NCBI RefSeq assembly: GCF_004917075.1
Contig: NZ_SSYB01000001.1
Coordinates: forward strand, 186,001 to 250,000
Direction: 5' to 3'
Source of the DNA: Geomonas edaphica
GTDB lineage: Bacteria > Desulfobacterota > Desulfuromonadia > Geobacterales > Geobacteraceae
DNA: 64,000 nt
The notes below the pieces were generated by a model. That model searched no databases and was not told where the DNA came from. It saw only the letters and a list, made by a program, of their open reading frames with translations. The position numbers were made by a program, and so were the translations under genes. Shown here one piece after another: positions 1-9,800 of this stretch. The stretch's first letter is position 1; the number at the start of each line of letters is the position of its first letter.

Positions 1-1168
1 GCCTGCTTCCCTTGCGGGACGCCTCGTGGAAGCGATCAACCTGGAAGCCTATGGTGACGCCACCGAAGATGCCGTGCTTCGCGTAGTTACCGGTGTCGTA
101 GAAGATGGGCGCGTAGGCCATGATCTTCTTGGCTCCCCCCACGTTGGTGATGTCCACATGTCCCTCCCGCTTGGCGCGCACCGCCTCGGCCACCTGCGGG
201 TATCCGGGATGAATGAAACCGGCGAAGTCGAGGTTGAAGGGGATGCGGCCGCTGTCCACATCCGCCTTGCTCGACTTGTCGCTGTATGGGGGGACCAGCT
301 TGCCGCTTGGGTCCACACCACGGATGTCCCAGTACTTCGGGTGCGTGATGATCCATCCCTCGTCGTCGAACAAAAAGGCGTAGTTGCCGCTTTGGTAGGA
401 GGGAAAGAGGGCCGCCGCGTTCTTGCCCGGGTCGATGTGCTGGGTGAACTCCATCAGGTGGCGGTGGTCCAGGGAGAGGAGCACCATGCCGGCGAAATTC
501 CCTTTGCGGTCGAAAAGCGGCGCTCCGAAGCGGATCACCCCCTGGTAAATCTTGCCGTCGTAGGCGCTTTCCGGGTCCGGGGCGCCCGCCAACTGCTCCT
601 GCTTGCTGACGTGAAAGCCGGTCAGGTGCGATACGTAGATCTCGCCCGGCTTCAAGGCGCGCACGCGGCGGAAGTAGTCCTCGCTTTTGAACTCCGTGTT
701 CGCGGGGGCGGAGACGTCGGCAAGCTCCCTTTCCGGGACGAAGCTGCCGTTGCGGATCGCCAGGCGCTCCCGCCCCTTTGCGTCGATGATGGCGATGGAG
801 CGGTAGATGGGGCGGAACTCGTGGGTCCCCTGGGCTTCGGTGGCACCGCCGCCGCGCTGCCAGACCTCTGAGAGCCTGGTCTGGTAGAAGTCGAGCAGGG
901 TCTCTCGGTCGAGCCGAGACCGCGAAACGAAGAGGAGATCACTCTCGCACTGGTGCAGGAAATCTTTGATGTTTTCCGCGAGGTCCCGCGCCCTCATCTG
1001 CAGCGACTCGACGGCCTGGCGGTCGTCGGACTCGGTTATCTCCATCGAGAGCTTGATGCTGGTTGCCTGCAGGTTGGCTAAGAGGATGACGGACGAGACG
1101 AAGAGCGGCAGCAGGGAGAGCAGCAGCGTGATGACGAGGATCTTTTTGAAGATGGTGAAACGTGGCAC
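1..1168 (-). CDS. Membrane sensor with extracellular Cache domain (C-terminus cut by window edge)
   Basis: Only the first 389 codons are present; the gene runs off the left edge. I place the start at a GTG (1168) because a GGGAGA ribosome site sits 6 nt upstream and the frame stays open to the edge. Residues about 9-30 form a hydrophobic helix (KKILVITLLLSLLPLFVSSV). A long periplasmic region follows, starting with a helix (ESLQMRARDLAENIKDFLHQ) and resembling a double-Cache ligand-binding fold, including a segment reading AFLFDDEGWIITHPKYWD. The second membrane helix and the output domain lie outside the window. It could therefore be a chemoreceptor, histidine kinase, diguanylate cyclase or phosphatase. 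It is divergent from the UbiD gene. Confidence 0.75.
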   Translation of the reverse strand, partial: MPRFTIFKKILVITLLLSLLPLFVSSVILLANLQATSIKLSMEITESDDRQAVESLQMRARDLAENIKDFLHQCESDLLFVSRSRLDRETLLDFYQTRLSEVWQRGGGATEAQGTHEFRPIYRSIAIIDAKGRERLAIRNGSFVPERELADVSAPANTEFKSEDYFRRVRALKPGEIYVSHLTGFHVSKQEQLAGAPDPESAYDGKIYQGVIRFGAPLFDRKGNFAGMVLLSLDHRHLMEFTQHIDPGKNAAALFPSYQSGNYAFLFDDEGWIITHPKYWDIRGVDPSGKLVPPYSDKSSKADVDSGRIPFNLDFAGFIHPGYPQVAEAVRAKREGHVDITNVGGAKKIMAYAPIFYDTGNYAKHGIFGGVTIGFQVDRFHEASRKGSR

Positions 1169-1367
1169 GTGGCTCTCCCATGTGGTTAATCAGTTCGGCA
1201 GGTTAGCACAAAAGCTCTTTTCAGAATAGTGTTTCGACACCGTTCGGGAGAGCTAGGAGGCGAGGTGAGGGGGCGCGCCCGGGGGCTCCGTTGCCGATGG
1301 CCTTGTTCGACTGTGCCGGTAACCGCGGCTGAGCCCTCTCTGCGTGCGGGCTCGGGGGTCTTTTGTG

Positions 1368-1396
1368 TTGACTTGGCTGCGGGGCTGCATTAATAG
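1368..1396 (+). promoter_or_regulatory. Possible sigma-70 promoter of the UbiD gene
   Basis: TTGACT (1368-1373), a 17-nt spacer and TAATAG (1391-1396) lie about 40 nt before the UbiD start in the divergent intergenic region. The -35 is good but the -10 matches only half of the consensus. Confidence 0.35.
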
Positions 1397-1435
1397 TAGT
1401 CCGTTGTTCAGGCTGGAATCGTCCGGAGGAATCGG

Positions 1436-3277
1436 TTGGGATATAAAGACCTTGCATCCTGCGTCGCTGACTTGGAGCGCACCGGCGCGCTGGTCAGGAT
1501 TGACTGCGAACTTTCCGCGGAACTCGAGATCGGGTCGATCCAGCGCCGCGTCTACCAGGCAGGCGGCCCGGCGCTGCTTTTCACCAGGGTTAAGGGGAGC
1601 TCCTTCCCCATGCTCGGGAACCTTTTCGGGACCCTCGACCGCACGAGATACATCTTCAGGGACACCCTCAAAGCGGTGGAGCGCCTGGTGAAGCTCAAGG
1701 TGGACCCGCGCACGGCGCTGAAAGAACCGACCACCCTGCTCGGCGCGGTCCCCGCTGCTTGGCACCTCCTCCCGAAAACGGTGACGGACGGCCCGGTTCT
1801 TGCCAATCGCACCACGATCGCCGGCCTGCCGCAGTTGAAGTCCTGGCCCGACGACGGCGGCGCCTTCATCACGCTTCCCCAAGTCTATTCCGAGAGTGCG
1901 GCTCAACCCGGGTTGCGCCATTCGAACCTCGGCATGTATCGGGTGCAGCTCTCCGGCGGCGCCTACCGGGAGAACGAGGAGATCGGGCTGCACTACCAGA
2001 TCCACCGCGGCATCGGCTTTCACCACTCCGAGGCCATCGAGCGGGGGGAGCCGTTCCGTGTCAACATCTTCGTCGGCGGCCCCCCGTCCATGACGGTCGC
2101 CGCGGTCATGCCGCTTCCCGAGGGGATGCCGGAACTCTCCTTCGCCGGGCTTTTAGCCGGGCACCGCATCGAGATGGTGCAGCGCGAGGGGGGGCTTCCC
2201 GTCCCGGCACAGGCGGATTTCTGTATCACCGGCATCGTCGACCCGAAAAGAACGCTCCCCGAGGGCCCCTTCGGCGACCATTTCGGCTATTACAGCCTCG
2301 CACACGATTTCCCGGTGGTGAAAGTCGAAGAGGTCTTCCACCGCGACGGCGCCATCTGGCCCTTCACCACGGTGGGGCGCCCGCCGCAGGAGGATACTTC
2401 GTTCGGCGCCTTCATTCATGAGCTCACCGGACCGCTCATCCCGACCGTCATCCCCGGGGTGAAGGCGGTGCACGCGGTGGACGCGGCGGGGGTGCATCCG
2501 CTTTTGTTCGCCGTAGGCAGTGAACGCTACGTCCCGTACGGCGAGCGGCGCACGCCGCAGGAGCTTCTGACCATCGCTAACGCGGTGCTTGGGCAGGGGC
2601 AACTCTCCCTGGCTAAGTACCTGATGATCGCCGCCCACGAGGACGCGCCGCGCCTGGACATCCACGACATCCCGGCGTTTTTGGGCCACGTTCTTGAGCG
2701 TTTCGACCCGCGCCGTGACCTGCACTTCCAGACCGCAACCACAATGGACACCCTGGATTACTCCGGCTCGGGGCTGAACAGCGGCTCCAAGGTGGTCATC
2801 GCCGCGATCGGGGAGAAGCGCCGCACCCTCGCTGCCGAGCTTCCCGCAGGACTCAGGCTCCCCGCCGGCTTCGTCGACCCCATGCTCTGCCTCCCGGGCG
2901 TCATCGCGCTGCGCGGACCCGCCTGCCAGACCAGGAAGGGGGAACCTGATGAGCGGATGGATGAGCTTTGCGAGACGCTAGCCGGCGTCGAGGGGCTGGA
3001 GGGCTTCCCGCTCATCGTGGTCTGCGACGACAGCCGTTTCACCGCGGCGGAGCTGAACAACTTCCTCTGGGTGACCTTCACCCGCAGTGATCCCGCCGCC
3101 GACATCTACGGCGTGGGTGCCTCCATGGTCTGCAAGCAGTGGGGGTGCACCGGACCCGTCGTGATCGATGCGCGCGTGAAACCGCACCACGCCCCGCCCC
3201 TGGTCGAGGATCCCGCGGTGGAGCGCAAGGTGGACGAACTGGCAGCACCCGGCGGCCCGCTGCACGGGCTTTATTAA
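1436..3277 (+). CDS. UbiD-family prenylated-FMN-dependent decarboxylase
   Basis: This 613-residue protein belongs to the UbiD (de)carboxylase family, which uses prenylated FMN to decarboxylate aromatic or unsaturated acids. The start is TTG at 1436, five nt after a perfect GGAGGA. The substrate and flavin region is visible around residues 155-205 (MYRVQLSGGAYRENEEIGLH, then RGIGFHH). The conserved loop that carries the catalytic acid is near residue 275 (LPEGPFGDHFGYYS). The length fits the long UbiD branch that includes menaquinone-pathway decarboxylases, so a role in quinone synthesis is possible. No UbiX flavin prenyltransferase or other mqn/ubi gene is adjacent to settle the substrate. 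Confidence 0.85.
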   Translation: MGYKDLASCVADLERTGALVRIDCELSAELEIGSIQRRVYQAGGPALLFTRVKGSSFPMLGNLFGTLDRTRYIFRDTLKAVERLVKLKVDPRTALKEPTTLLGAVPAAWHLLPKTVTDGPVLANRTTIAGLPQLKSWPDDGGAFITLPQVYSESAAQPGLRHSNLGMYRVQLSGGAYRENEEIGLHYQIHRGIGFHHSEAIERGEPFRVNIFVGGPPSMTVAAVMPLPEGMPELSFAGLLAGHRIEMVQREGGLPVPAQADFCITGIVDPKRTLPEGPFGDHFGYYSLAHDFPVVKVEEVFHRDGAIWPFTTVGRPPQEDTSFGAFIHELTGPLIPTVIPGVKAVHAVDAAGVHPLLFAVGSERYVPYGERRTPQELLTIANAVLGQGQLSLAKYLMIAAHEDAPRLDIHDIPAFLGHVLERFDPRRDLHFQTATTMDTLDYSGSGLNSGSKVVIAAIGEKRRTLAAELPAGLRLPAGFVDPMLCLPGVIALRGPACQTRKGEPDERMDELCETLAGVEGLEGFPLIVVCDDSRFTAAELNNFLWVTFTRSDPAADIYGVGASMVCKQWGCTGPVVIDARVKPHHAPPLVEDPAVERKVDELAAPGGPLHGLY

Positions 3278-3287
3278 CGGCAAAAGG

Positions 3288-3406
3288 CCTTAACGCAAAG
3301 ACGCCAAGGCGCGAAGACGCAAAGACGGAAAAAAGTAAATTACTGTTAAGGCTTATAACGTGGATTGTTTTTTGCGCCTTTGCGGCTCCGAGTCTTTGCG
3401 TTGAAG
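3288..3406. repeat. Imperfect inverted repeat of the AACGCAAAGACGC type
   Basis: The UbiD-tlyA gap holds a left arm (3288-3329, core AACGCAAAGACGCCAAGGCG) and an oppositely oriented, related right arm (3367-3406, core GCGCCTTTGCGG then CTTTGCGTTG). The arms flank an A/T-rich centre. It looks like a small non-coding dispersed repeat rather than a terminator, because no T-run follows a compact stem. Confidence 0.6.
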
Positions 3407-3437
3407 CTTTGTTTTTGTTTCTGATTTTGGAGTAACG

Positions 3438-4205
3438 GTGGCGAAGGAAAGACTGGACAAGCTGGTGTTCGAACGGGGGCTCGCCCCCTCGCGGGAGAGG
3501 GCCAAGGCGCTCATCATGGCCGGGCAGGTGGTGGTGAACGACCATCTGGCCGACAAGGCGGGGCTCATGGTCGCCCCCGAGGCGGAGATTCGCCTGAAGG
3601 GTGAGCCGCTGCCGTACGTAAGCCGCGGCGGCCTGAAGCTTGCCGAGGGGCTTGCCCGCTTCGGTATCGAAGTCGCCGGGCTTTGCGCCGTCGACGTCGG
3701 CGCCTCAACCGGCGGCTTCACCGATTGCCTGTTGCAGCGCGGCGCCCGGCGCGTCTTCGCCGTCGACGTGGGGTACGGCCAGCTCGCCTGGAAGCTGCGC
3801 GAAGACCCGCGGGTGGTGAACCTCGAGAAGACCAACATCCGTTACCTGGAGTCGCTCCCGGAAACCCCGGATCTTGCCGTCATCGACGCCTCGTTCATCT
3901 CTCTGGACAAGGTGCTTCCGCCGACGCTGCGCCTCATCAAGGAGGACGGCATCGTCGTCGCCCTCATCAAGCCGCAGTTCGAGGTGGGACGCGGGCAAGT
4001 AGGTAAGGGGGGCGTGGTGCGGGACGCGAAAAAGCACCAGGAGGTGGTCGATGGCATCACCGATCTCGCCCGTGGCCTGGGCCTTACCGTCCTCGGCGTC
4101 TGCGACTCCCCGATCCTCGGCCCCAAGGGGAACAAGGAGTTCCTGATCCATCTGAAAAAGGGCGACGCAGTTCCCGAACCCGGGGACGCGGACGCTTCGG
4201 AGTAG
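3438..4205 (+). CDS. tlyA: TlyA-family rRNA 2'-O-methyltransferase
   Basis: 255 residues, GTG start at 3438 preceded by TGGAG. Residues 1-60 are an S4 RNA-binding domain (ERLDKLVFERGLAPSRERAK). The remainder is an FtsJ-like Rossmann methyltransferase with SAM motif VDVGASTGGFTDCL near residue 84, FAVDVGYGQLAWKL, VIDASFISLDKVLP and ALIKPQFEVGR. TlyA enzymes methylate ribose 2'-OH groups in 16S and/or 23S rRNA; older annotation calls them hemolysin A. The length and domain order are typical. The protein is cytosolic. The HIT gene follows 27 nt downstream and may be co-transcribed. Confidence 0.9.
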   Translation: MAKERLDKLVFERGLAPSRERAKALIMAGQVVVNDHLADKAGLMVAPEAEIRLKGEPLPYVSRGGLKLAEGLARFGIEVAGLCAVDVGASTGGFTDCLLQRGARRVFAVDVGYGQLAWKLREDPRVVNLEKTNIRYLESLPETPDLAVIDASFISLDKVLPPTLRLIKEDGIVVALIKPQFEVGRGQVGKGGVVRDAKKHQEVVDGITDLARGLGLTVLGVCDSPILGPKGNKEFLIHLKKGDAVPEPGDADASE

Positions 4206-4232
4206 ATTTCCATGCCGCAGGAGGTGTTTCAC

Positions 4233-4577
4233 ATGAATGACTGTCTTTTCTGCAAGATGGCGGACGGGCGCATCCCGGTCAAGAAGGTCTACGAGGACGA
4301 CCTCCTCTTCGCCATTGAGGACATAAACCCGGTGGCCCCGGTGCACATGCTCCTCATCCCGAAGAAGCATCTGGTGAACGCACTGGAACTCGCCCCTGAG
4401 GACGACCAACTGATCGGTGCGGTGCACCGTATTGCCGCCTCCCTCGCCCGTGAACGCGGCTTCGACGAGGAGGGGTTCCGCCTGGTGAACAACACCAACG
4501 CCGGCGCCGGCCAGTCCGTATTTCACATTCATTTCCACCTTTTGGCCGGGCGCAAGCTCGGGTGGCCTCCGGGTTAG
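4233..4577 (+). CDS. HIT-family nucleotide hydrolase/transferase
   Basis: 114 residues. I choose ATG 4233 (MNDCLFCKMADGRIPVKKVY) because AGGAGGT lies 7 nt upstream; the earlier in-frame ATG at 4212 has no such site. The histidine triad is complete near the C-terminus (SVFHIHFHLL), and the N-terminal CxxC-like start with DDLLFAIEDINPVAPVHMLL is classic for the HinT/PKCI branch. These enzymes hydrolyse nucleoside phosphoramidates such as AMP-lysine. The physiological substrate is not deducible here. Confidence 0.93.
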   Translation: MNDCLFCKMADGRIPVKKVYEDDLLFAIEDINPVAPVHMLLIPKKHLVNALELAPEDDQLIGAVHRIAASLARERGFDEEGFRLVNNTNAGAGQSVFHIHFHLLAGRKLGWPPG

Positions 4578-4625
4578 CTTCGGGGGGAACGGAACCTGAA
4601 ACGGTACAGCCTAAGGAGAGAAAAG

Positions 4626-5123
4626 ATGAAAAAACTGCTCGTGCTGTTGCTGCTGCTCTACCCGCTCACGGCCATCGCAGAGACCTACCAGTGGACCGAC
4701 GAGAGGGGAACGGTGAACTTCGCCGAGGACCTCGGCAAGGTTCCGAAGAAGTACCGGAAAAAGGCCAAAAGGCTCGGCGGCGATGAGGAGTCGGTGAAGA
4801 TCATCAACGAGGCCCCGGCGGAACCGGCCAAGGCGAAGAAGGACGAGCCGGAAGCCGGTAAGAAGCTCTACGGCGGGAAGGACGAGGCCGCCTGGCGCAG
4901 GGAGTTTGGACAGGCCGAGTTCAACCTTAAAAACGCGGAGTCTGACCTCGCAACGCTCAAGGGGAGGCTGCGCGACACCTCGACCATGAGTCGCTCCGAG
5001 TACCTCTCCATCCAGAACAGCATCAGGTACGCCGAGGACCGGGTCCAGGCGCAGCGCAAGAGACTCGAACAGCTTCAGGAGAGCGCCGACCGCCTGGGCG
5101 TCCCCGCCGAATACCGTAAATAA
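4626..5123 (+). CDS. DUF4124-domain envelope protein
   Basis: 165 residues with a clear signal peptide (MKKLLVLLLLLYPLTAIAET, cleavage likely after AIA). Directly after it comes a DUF4124 unit, YQWTDERGTVNFAEDLGKVP, a short beta motif common in exported proteobacterial proteins. The middle is rich in Lys, Glu and Ala. The C-terminal 65 residues (KNAESDLATLKGRL through QAQRKRLEQLQESADRLG) should form a coiled coil. A periplasmic location is inferred; no enzymatic motif is present and the function is unknown. The ATG at 4626 follows AAGGAGAAAAG. Confidence 0.85.
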   Translation: MKKLLVLLLLLYPLTAIAETYQWTDERGTVNFAEDLGKVPKKYRKKAKRLGGDEESVKIINEAPAEPAKAKKDEPEAGKKLYGGKDEAAWRREFGQAEFNLKNAESDLATLKGRLRDTSTMSRSEYLSIQNSIRYAEDRVQAQRKRLEQLQESADRLGVPAEYRK

Positions 5124-5203
5124 CAAGACATCTCGCCAACCCCGGACCGGGCGCCGCCAAGTGCGGTTACCGGTCCGGCCGGCATCACCGCCTGGAGAAA
5201 AGC

Positions 5204-5977
5204 ATGGTTTTTCCCAACATCGACCCGGTTTTCCTGCGCCTTGGGCCGCTGGAATTCCGCTGGTACGGTCTCATGTACATCTGCGGCTTCGTCAGCTCCT
5301 ACTTCATCATCCTCTCCGGTGTGAAGCGTAAGGGGCTGCCGCTCAACAAGGACCAGGTCGCCGACATCATCTTCACCGTCGCCCTCGGGGTGATCCTTGG
5401 TGGCCGCATCGGCTACATACTCTTTTACAACCTCTCCTATTACCTGAGCCACCCGCTGAAACTGTTCGCGGTTTGGGAGGGGGGGATGTCCTTCCACGGT
5501 GGCCTGATCGGCGCCACCCTGGCGAGCCTTTACTACATCCGCAAGCACAAGCTCGCCTTCTATCCCCTTGCTGACATAGGCTTTCTGGCGGGCCCGGTGG
5601 GGCTTGGTTTTGGCAGGATCGGCAACTTCATCAACGGCGAGCTCTACGGCCGGGTTACCGACGTCCCCTGGGGGATCGTCTTCCCGAGCGGAGGACCGCT
5701 GCCGCGCCACCCTTCCCAGCTCTACGAGGCGTTTCTCGAGGGGCCGGTCATGTTCACGATTCTTTACCTGGTTTCGCGCAAAGTGAATAAGGACGGGGTC
5801 GTGGTGTGGTCCTTCATCGCGCTATACGGACTGTTCCGTTTCCTGGTGGAGTTCGTCAGGGAACCCGACGAGCAGATAGGTTTTCTCTTCGGAGGGCTGT
5901 CTATGGGGCAGATGCTTAGCTTGCCGATGTTCCTTCTGGGCGCGGCGATGGTGATCCGACGCTACCGCCGCGGATAG
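5204..5977 (+). CDS. lgt: Prolipoprotein diacylglyceryl transferase
   Basis: 257 residues, a polytopic inner-membrane enzyme that moves diacylglycerol from phosphatidylglycerol to the lipobox cysteine of prolipoproteins. The Lgt signature is present: GGRIGYILFYN, then WEGGMSFHGGLIGA containing the essential His, and GRIGNFINGELYGRVTDVPW containing the essential Asn-Gly region. RHPSQLYEA and FLVEFVREPDEQIG complete the family pattern. ATG 5204 follows GGAGAAAAGC. The stop is only 3 nt from the stop of the convergent RsbW-like gene. Several lipoproteins in this window are likely substrates. Confidence 0.97.
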   Translation: MVFPNIDPVFLRLGPLEFRWYGLMYICGFVSSYFIILSGVKRKGLPLNKDQVADIIFTVALGVILGGRIGYILFYNLSYYLSHPLKLFAVWEGGMSFHGGLIGATLASLYYIRKHKLAFYPLADIGFLAGPVGLGFGRIGNFINGELYGRVTDVPWGIVFPSGGPLPRHPSQLYEAFLEGPVMFTILYLVSRKVNKDGVVVWSFIALYGLFRFLVEFVREPDEQIGFLFGGLSMGQMLSLPMFLLGAAMVIRRYRRG

Positions 5978-5980
5978 GGG

Positions 5981-6406
5981 TCAGGCGAGTTTCTTTTTCA
6001 TCTCAAGCATGTTTTCCTTGCAGCTCTTTCTGTAAGCGACCGAGTCCATCAGGGTACGGATCAAGAAGATGCCGCGTCCCCGGTCCTCCAACTCCTCGAA
6101 GTTGGGGGCGGGGATGGCGTTGATGTCGAATCCTTGACCGTCGTCGTAAACCCTGATGGTGAGATCATCGCGGTGCAGGCTTATCACGATGCGAACGAGC
6201 TTTTCCGGCTCTTTGGGGCCGGCATGCTTTATGGCGTTCACCATCGCCTCGGTGAGGACCAGATTCAGGTGGTAGGCGAGCACCTCCTTATCCCCGCTGA
6301 AGCGCTCAAGCTCGCGGGCGATGTCCTCCCCGATCTTCCCGATAAGACTCAGGTACCTGGTCTTGTTGGGGACCTTTATGTCGACCTCGATCGTGTTCCC
6401 TTGCAT
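5981..6406 (-). CDS. RsbW/SpoIIAB-like anti-sigma serine kinase (HATPase_c)
   Basis: 141 residues forming one GHKL ATPase domain. The N-box is LTEAMVNAIKHA, the G1 box DDGQGFD and the G2-like loop GRGIFLIRTLMD. There is no dimerisation or receiver domain, so it is of the anti-sigma kinase type rather than a sensor kinase. In known systems such a kinase phosphorylates a STAS antagonist on Ser/Thr and releases or captures a partner accordingly. It is the last gene of the minus-strand operon, 32 nt after the STAS gene and downstream of the PP2C phosphatase, so the three make a plausible partner-switching set. No sigma factor gene is nearby; the target is unknown. Confidence 0.88.
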   Translation of the reverse strand: MQGNTIEVDIKVPNKTRYLSLIGKIGEDIARELERFSGDKEVLAYHLNLVLTEAMVNAIKHAGPKEPEKLVRIVISLHRDDLTIRVYDDGQGFDINAIPAPNFEELEDRGRGIFLIRTLMDSVAYRKSCKENMLEMKKKLA

Positions 6407-6438
6407 CTAGAGCCTCGCTTCAGGACCATGGGCCCCGC

Positions 6439-6780
6439 CTAGGACTGAAAGTTCTCCACTGCCTCCACTGTGGATGGGAAAATCTCGAAGACCCGGTGCA
6501 ATCGGGTCAATTCGAACATCGACTTGACCTGAGACTGCAGCGAGGAAAGCTTCAGGTTCCCCTGATGCGAAATGGCGTTCTTGAATCCGGACACCAGCGC
6601 GCCGAGACCGGAGCTGTCGATAAAACGGACATCCTTCAGGTCCACCAGCACGTTCTTCTTGCCGTCCTCAAAAAGCTTCTGCACCGCGCTCTTCAGCTCG
6701 GTGGAATTGTGCGCGTCCAGCCTTTCCTCCTTGACGTATATAATTACAACGTCGTTCCTCGTCTCGCTTGCTAGGTTCAT
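6439..6780 (-). CDS. STAS-domain anti-sigma factor antagonist (RsbV/SpoIIAA-like)
   Basis: 113 residues. I start at ATG 6780 (MNLASETRNDVVIIYVKEE) because AAGGAGAAGGCC directly precedes it; the longer frame adds an unlikely extension. The STAS fold is recognisable, with the phosphoacceptor loop VDLKDVRFIDSSGLGALVSG; the Ser of DSSG is the expected phosphorylation site. SpoIIAA-like proteins bind their kinase when unphosphorylated and are reset by a PP2C phosphatase. Here the phosphatase gene is immediately upstream and the kinase gene immediately downstream. Confidence 0.9.
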   Translation of the reverse strand: MNLASETRNDVVIIYVKEERLDAHNSTELKSAVQKLFEDGKKNVLVDLKDVRFIDSSGLGALVSGFKNAISHQGNLKLSSLQSQVKSMFELTRLHRVFEIFPSTVEAVENFQS

Positions 6781-6872
6781 GGCCTTCTCCTTGTTGTGAG
6801 GTCCGATACGGTATACACCCTGCTTTATTGTGCAATAAGTGCCGACATTTAGCAAGAGGCGCCCCCCTGTGG

Positions 6873-9800
6873 TCACGCCACCTTCATGACTACCATGGAA
6901 ATGTCGTCCTGTAAAGGTTGGGGCCAGGCGTGGTTTCCCACCTCGGTCAGCACCCTCTCGATAACCACCTCTGGCTCCTCTTTAAGCAGCCCGGAGAGGA
7001 GCCGGCAAAGCCGGTCCACCCCGAAGAAATCCCCCGCATCGTTCTCCGCCTCGATGATGCCGTCTGTGTAAATGAAGAGGAGGTCCCCCGGTTCCAGCGG
7101 GGTACGTCGCTCCTCGAAAACGACATTTTTTTCGACACCCAGGATGAGTCCCTCGGCGTCCAACTCCTGCCAGGTCCCGCCGCGGAACAGGATGGGGCGG
7201 GTGTGACCCGCGTTGGCGAAGGTGAGGGCGCGTTCCGTGCCGTCGTACCTTGCGCAGAACATGGTGATGAAGAGTTCGGCGCCGGTCAGGTCCTCGTACA
7301 AAAGCTCGTTCAAAAGCTTCAAAAGGTCCTTCGGGGACCTCGACTCCTGCATCTGGGCGCGCAGTACGCTCCTTGTCTCGACCATGATGAGGGCGGCCCC
7401 GACGCTGTGGCCTGAGACGTCCCCCATGACCACGTCCATGACCCCGGTGCTGCGGTGGAAGAAGTCGTAGTAGTCGCCACCAACGTGTGCTGCGGGCACG
7501 CAGCGGCTGGCGATGCGCAGCCCGGGGAGTGACGGCGGGTTTTCCGGCAGGAGCGAGAGCTGGATCTGCTTGGCAAGCTCGAGGTCGCGGGTTACCCGTG
7601 CGTTCTCCAGAAGTGCAGCCTCCTTCTGGCGCCGCTCGCGCTCCTTCGCCTCCCGCTCCTCGACGATACGCACCGCCTGGGCGAGCTGCCCTGCAAGGCT
7701 CTCAAGAAGCTCGACGAACTGCTCGGTGAAAAGACCGATGATGGAGCGGGAGAATACCGAAAGAACTCCAACCGGAGGGGCCCCCTCGCTCGCGATCGGG
7801 ATATGGGCGAAGGACTTGATCCCTTCCTTCTGGAAGATCTCCTTGGCGATCGGTTTGGTGATGAAGGCGGTGTCGTTGAAGAATTCGGTCCGGCGCCCGA
7901 GAAATGCCTCGCCGACGTGGGTGTCTATCTCGAGGATACGATCCTCCGCGGTGATTCTTTCCCCGCCGACGCCCCGGTAGGAGCGGACCTTCAATACCGA
8001 TTCCTCGTTTAAAAGCCGTATCACGGCAAGATCAAGCTTGAATTCACGCAAAAGAAGCTCGAGAAGATCCCCCATGATGATGTCGAGTTCGAGCGAGCGG
8101 TTCATGATCTCGGACGCACGCAGCCTGACGAAAAGGGCCTCTCGGCTTTGGTCGCGTGAGGTGCGCACCGTGGAAAAAATGTCGAACACAGGCTCCATCT
8201 TGGAGCCGATGTCGCTTAGATAACTCTCGACGACTGCGCCGGCGGCGGCCCCCCCTAGCGAGCCGGCGAGGGTCTTTTCCACGAAGCGCTTCAGGTTCGG
8301 GAGCTCGAACTCGGAGACCCCCCCCTTGCCGTCGATCTCGCGTTCCCCCAGATAGTCCGCGATCGCGGCGTGGGCCTGCTGTTCGCCGATGAACTTGGAC
8401 ATGAGGGTAACGAATTGCACGATGGTGACCGGCTTCGAGAGGCGCTTGGTCTCCCACTGCGGCGTCCCCTCCTGCGAGAAGACACGCACGAAGCGGTTCA
8501 TCTGTTCGCTCTCTTTCTCCCCCTGGCCAAGAAGGATGGAGAGGGAGAGGTAGGCTGCGATGTTCATGAACATGCTCCAGAAGAGCGTGTGGGTGAACTC
8601 GTCCAGTCCGGTCAGCCCGAAGAGTGCCTGGGGGCGTAAAAACTCGATCCCGAACGGGCCGTAGAGTAAAAGGTCGGTCTGCCACCCCCCCGCCTGCAGC
8701 ACTGAGGGGAGGAGCAGAGTGTAGGACCAGACCGCGAAGCCGAGCAAAAGCCCTGTGATGGCGCCCGCCTTGTTGCCGCGCGGCCAGTAGAGACCGCCGA
8801 TCAGGGCGGGGGCGAACTGGACCGCTGCGGAGAAGGAGATCAGCCCCATGTTGGCGAGCATGTAGCTCTCGCCCACCGCACTTTGGTACAGGTACCCGAG
8901 CAGGATGACGAGCACAATGCCGAAGCGCTTCAGGTTGATGAGCAGGAGGGGGAACCAGGACTGCGGCCGGAAGCGGATCACGACCGGCATCAGCACATGG
9001 TTCAAAAGCATGGTGGAGACGGCGATGGATTCGACCATCACCATCCCTGCCGATGCCGAGAACCCGCCCAAGAAGGCGACCAGGGCGAGCCACGGTGACT
9101 CAAGCCGCATCGGCAGTGTGAGCACGAAGTAGTCGGCACCGCTGTTGCTCCCTGTCATCAGGATTCCGGCGAGTGCGATGGGCATGACAAACAGGTTCAT
9201 GAGGAACATGTAGGCGGGGAAGCGCCAGGATGCGCTGTTCAGGTGCGCCTCATGCGCGTTTTCCAGCACCATGACCTGGAACTGGCGCGGCAGGAGCATG
9301 ACCGCGCTCATCGAGAGCGCGAGAATGCTGAACATCGAGGCGTAGGAGTTCTCCCCCGTCGCGTCGAGCGTGACGAGGCGCGCCAGCGTGTGCGGCTCCT
9401 TCTGGAACATGCGCCAGAAGATGTCCCCCATGCCGTCGAAGGCGAAGTAGGTGATGAAGGCGCCGACGACCAGCATGGCGACGAGCTTGACGACCGATTC
9501 CAGCGCAATGGCCGCCACGAGGCCGTCGTGGCGCTCGGTGGAGGTCAGGTGTCTCGCCCCGAACAGCACGCTGAACACCGCCAGCAGCAGCGCCGTGAAA
9601 AGCCCGGGGTGCGGGGAGGGGATGTAGGCCCGTTCCATGAAGCCTAGGTGGAAGTCGTGGTAGCCGGTGATGATGGTGAAGGAAGTGGAGACCGCCTTCA
9701 ACTGCAGGGCGATGTAGGGCATCACTCCCATGAGCGTGATCACCGTGATGATGGCACCAAGCCACTGCGAAGAACCGTAGCGGGAGCTGATGAAGTCGGC

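Noticed and set aside
1253..2026. 257-codon minus-strand frame opposite the UbiD gene
   Set aside because: It is a high-G+C antisense shadow; the plus strand has a clear UbiD protein with ribosome site and family motifs.
6781..6872. Sigma-54-like GGCAC...TTGC before the STAS gene (minus strand)
   Set aside because: GG and GC are separated by 8 nt rather than the required 10.
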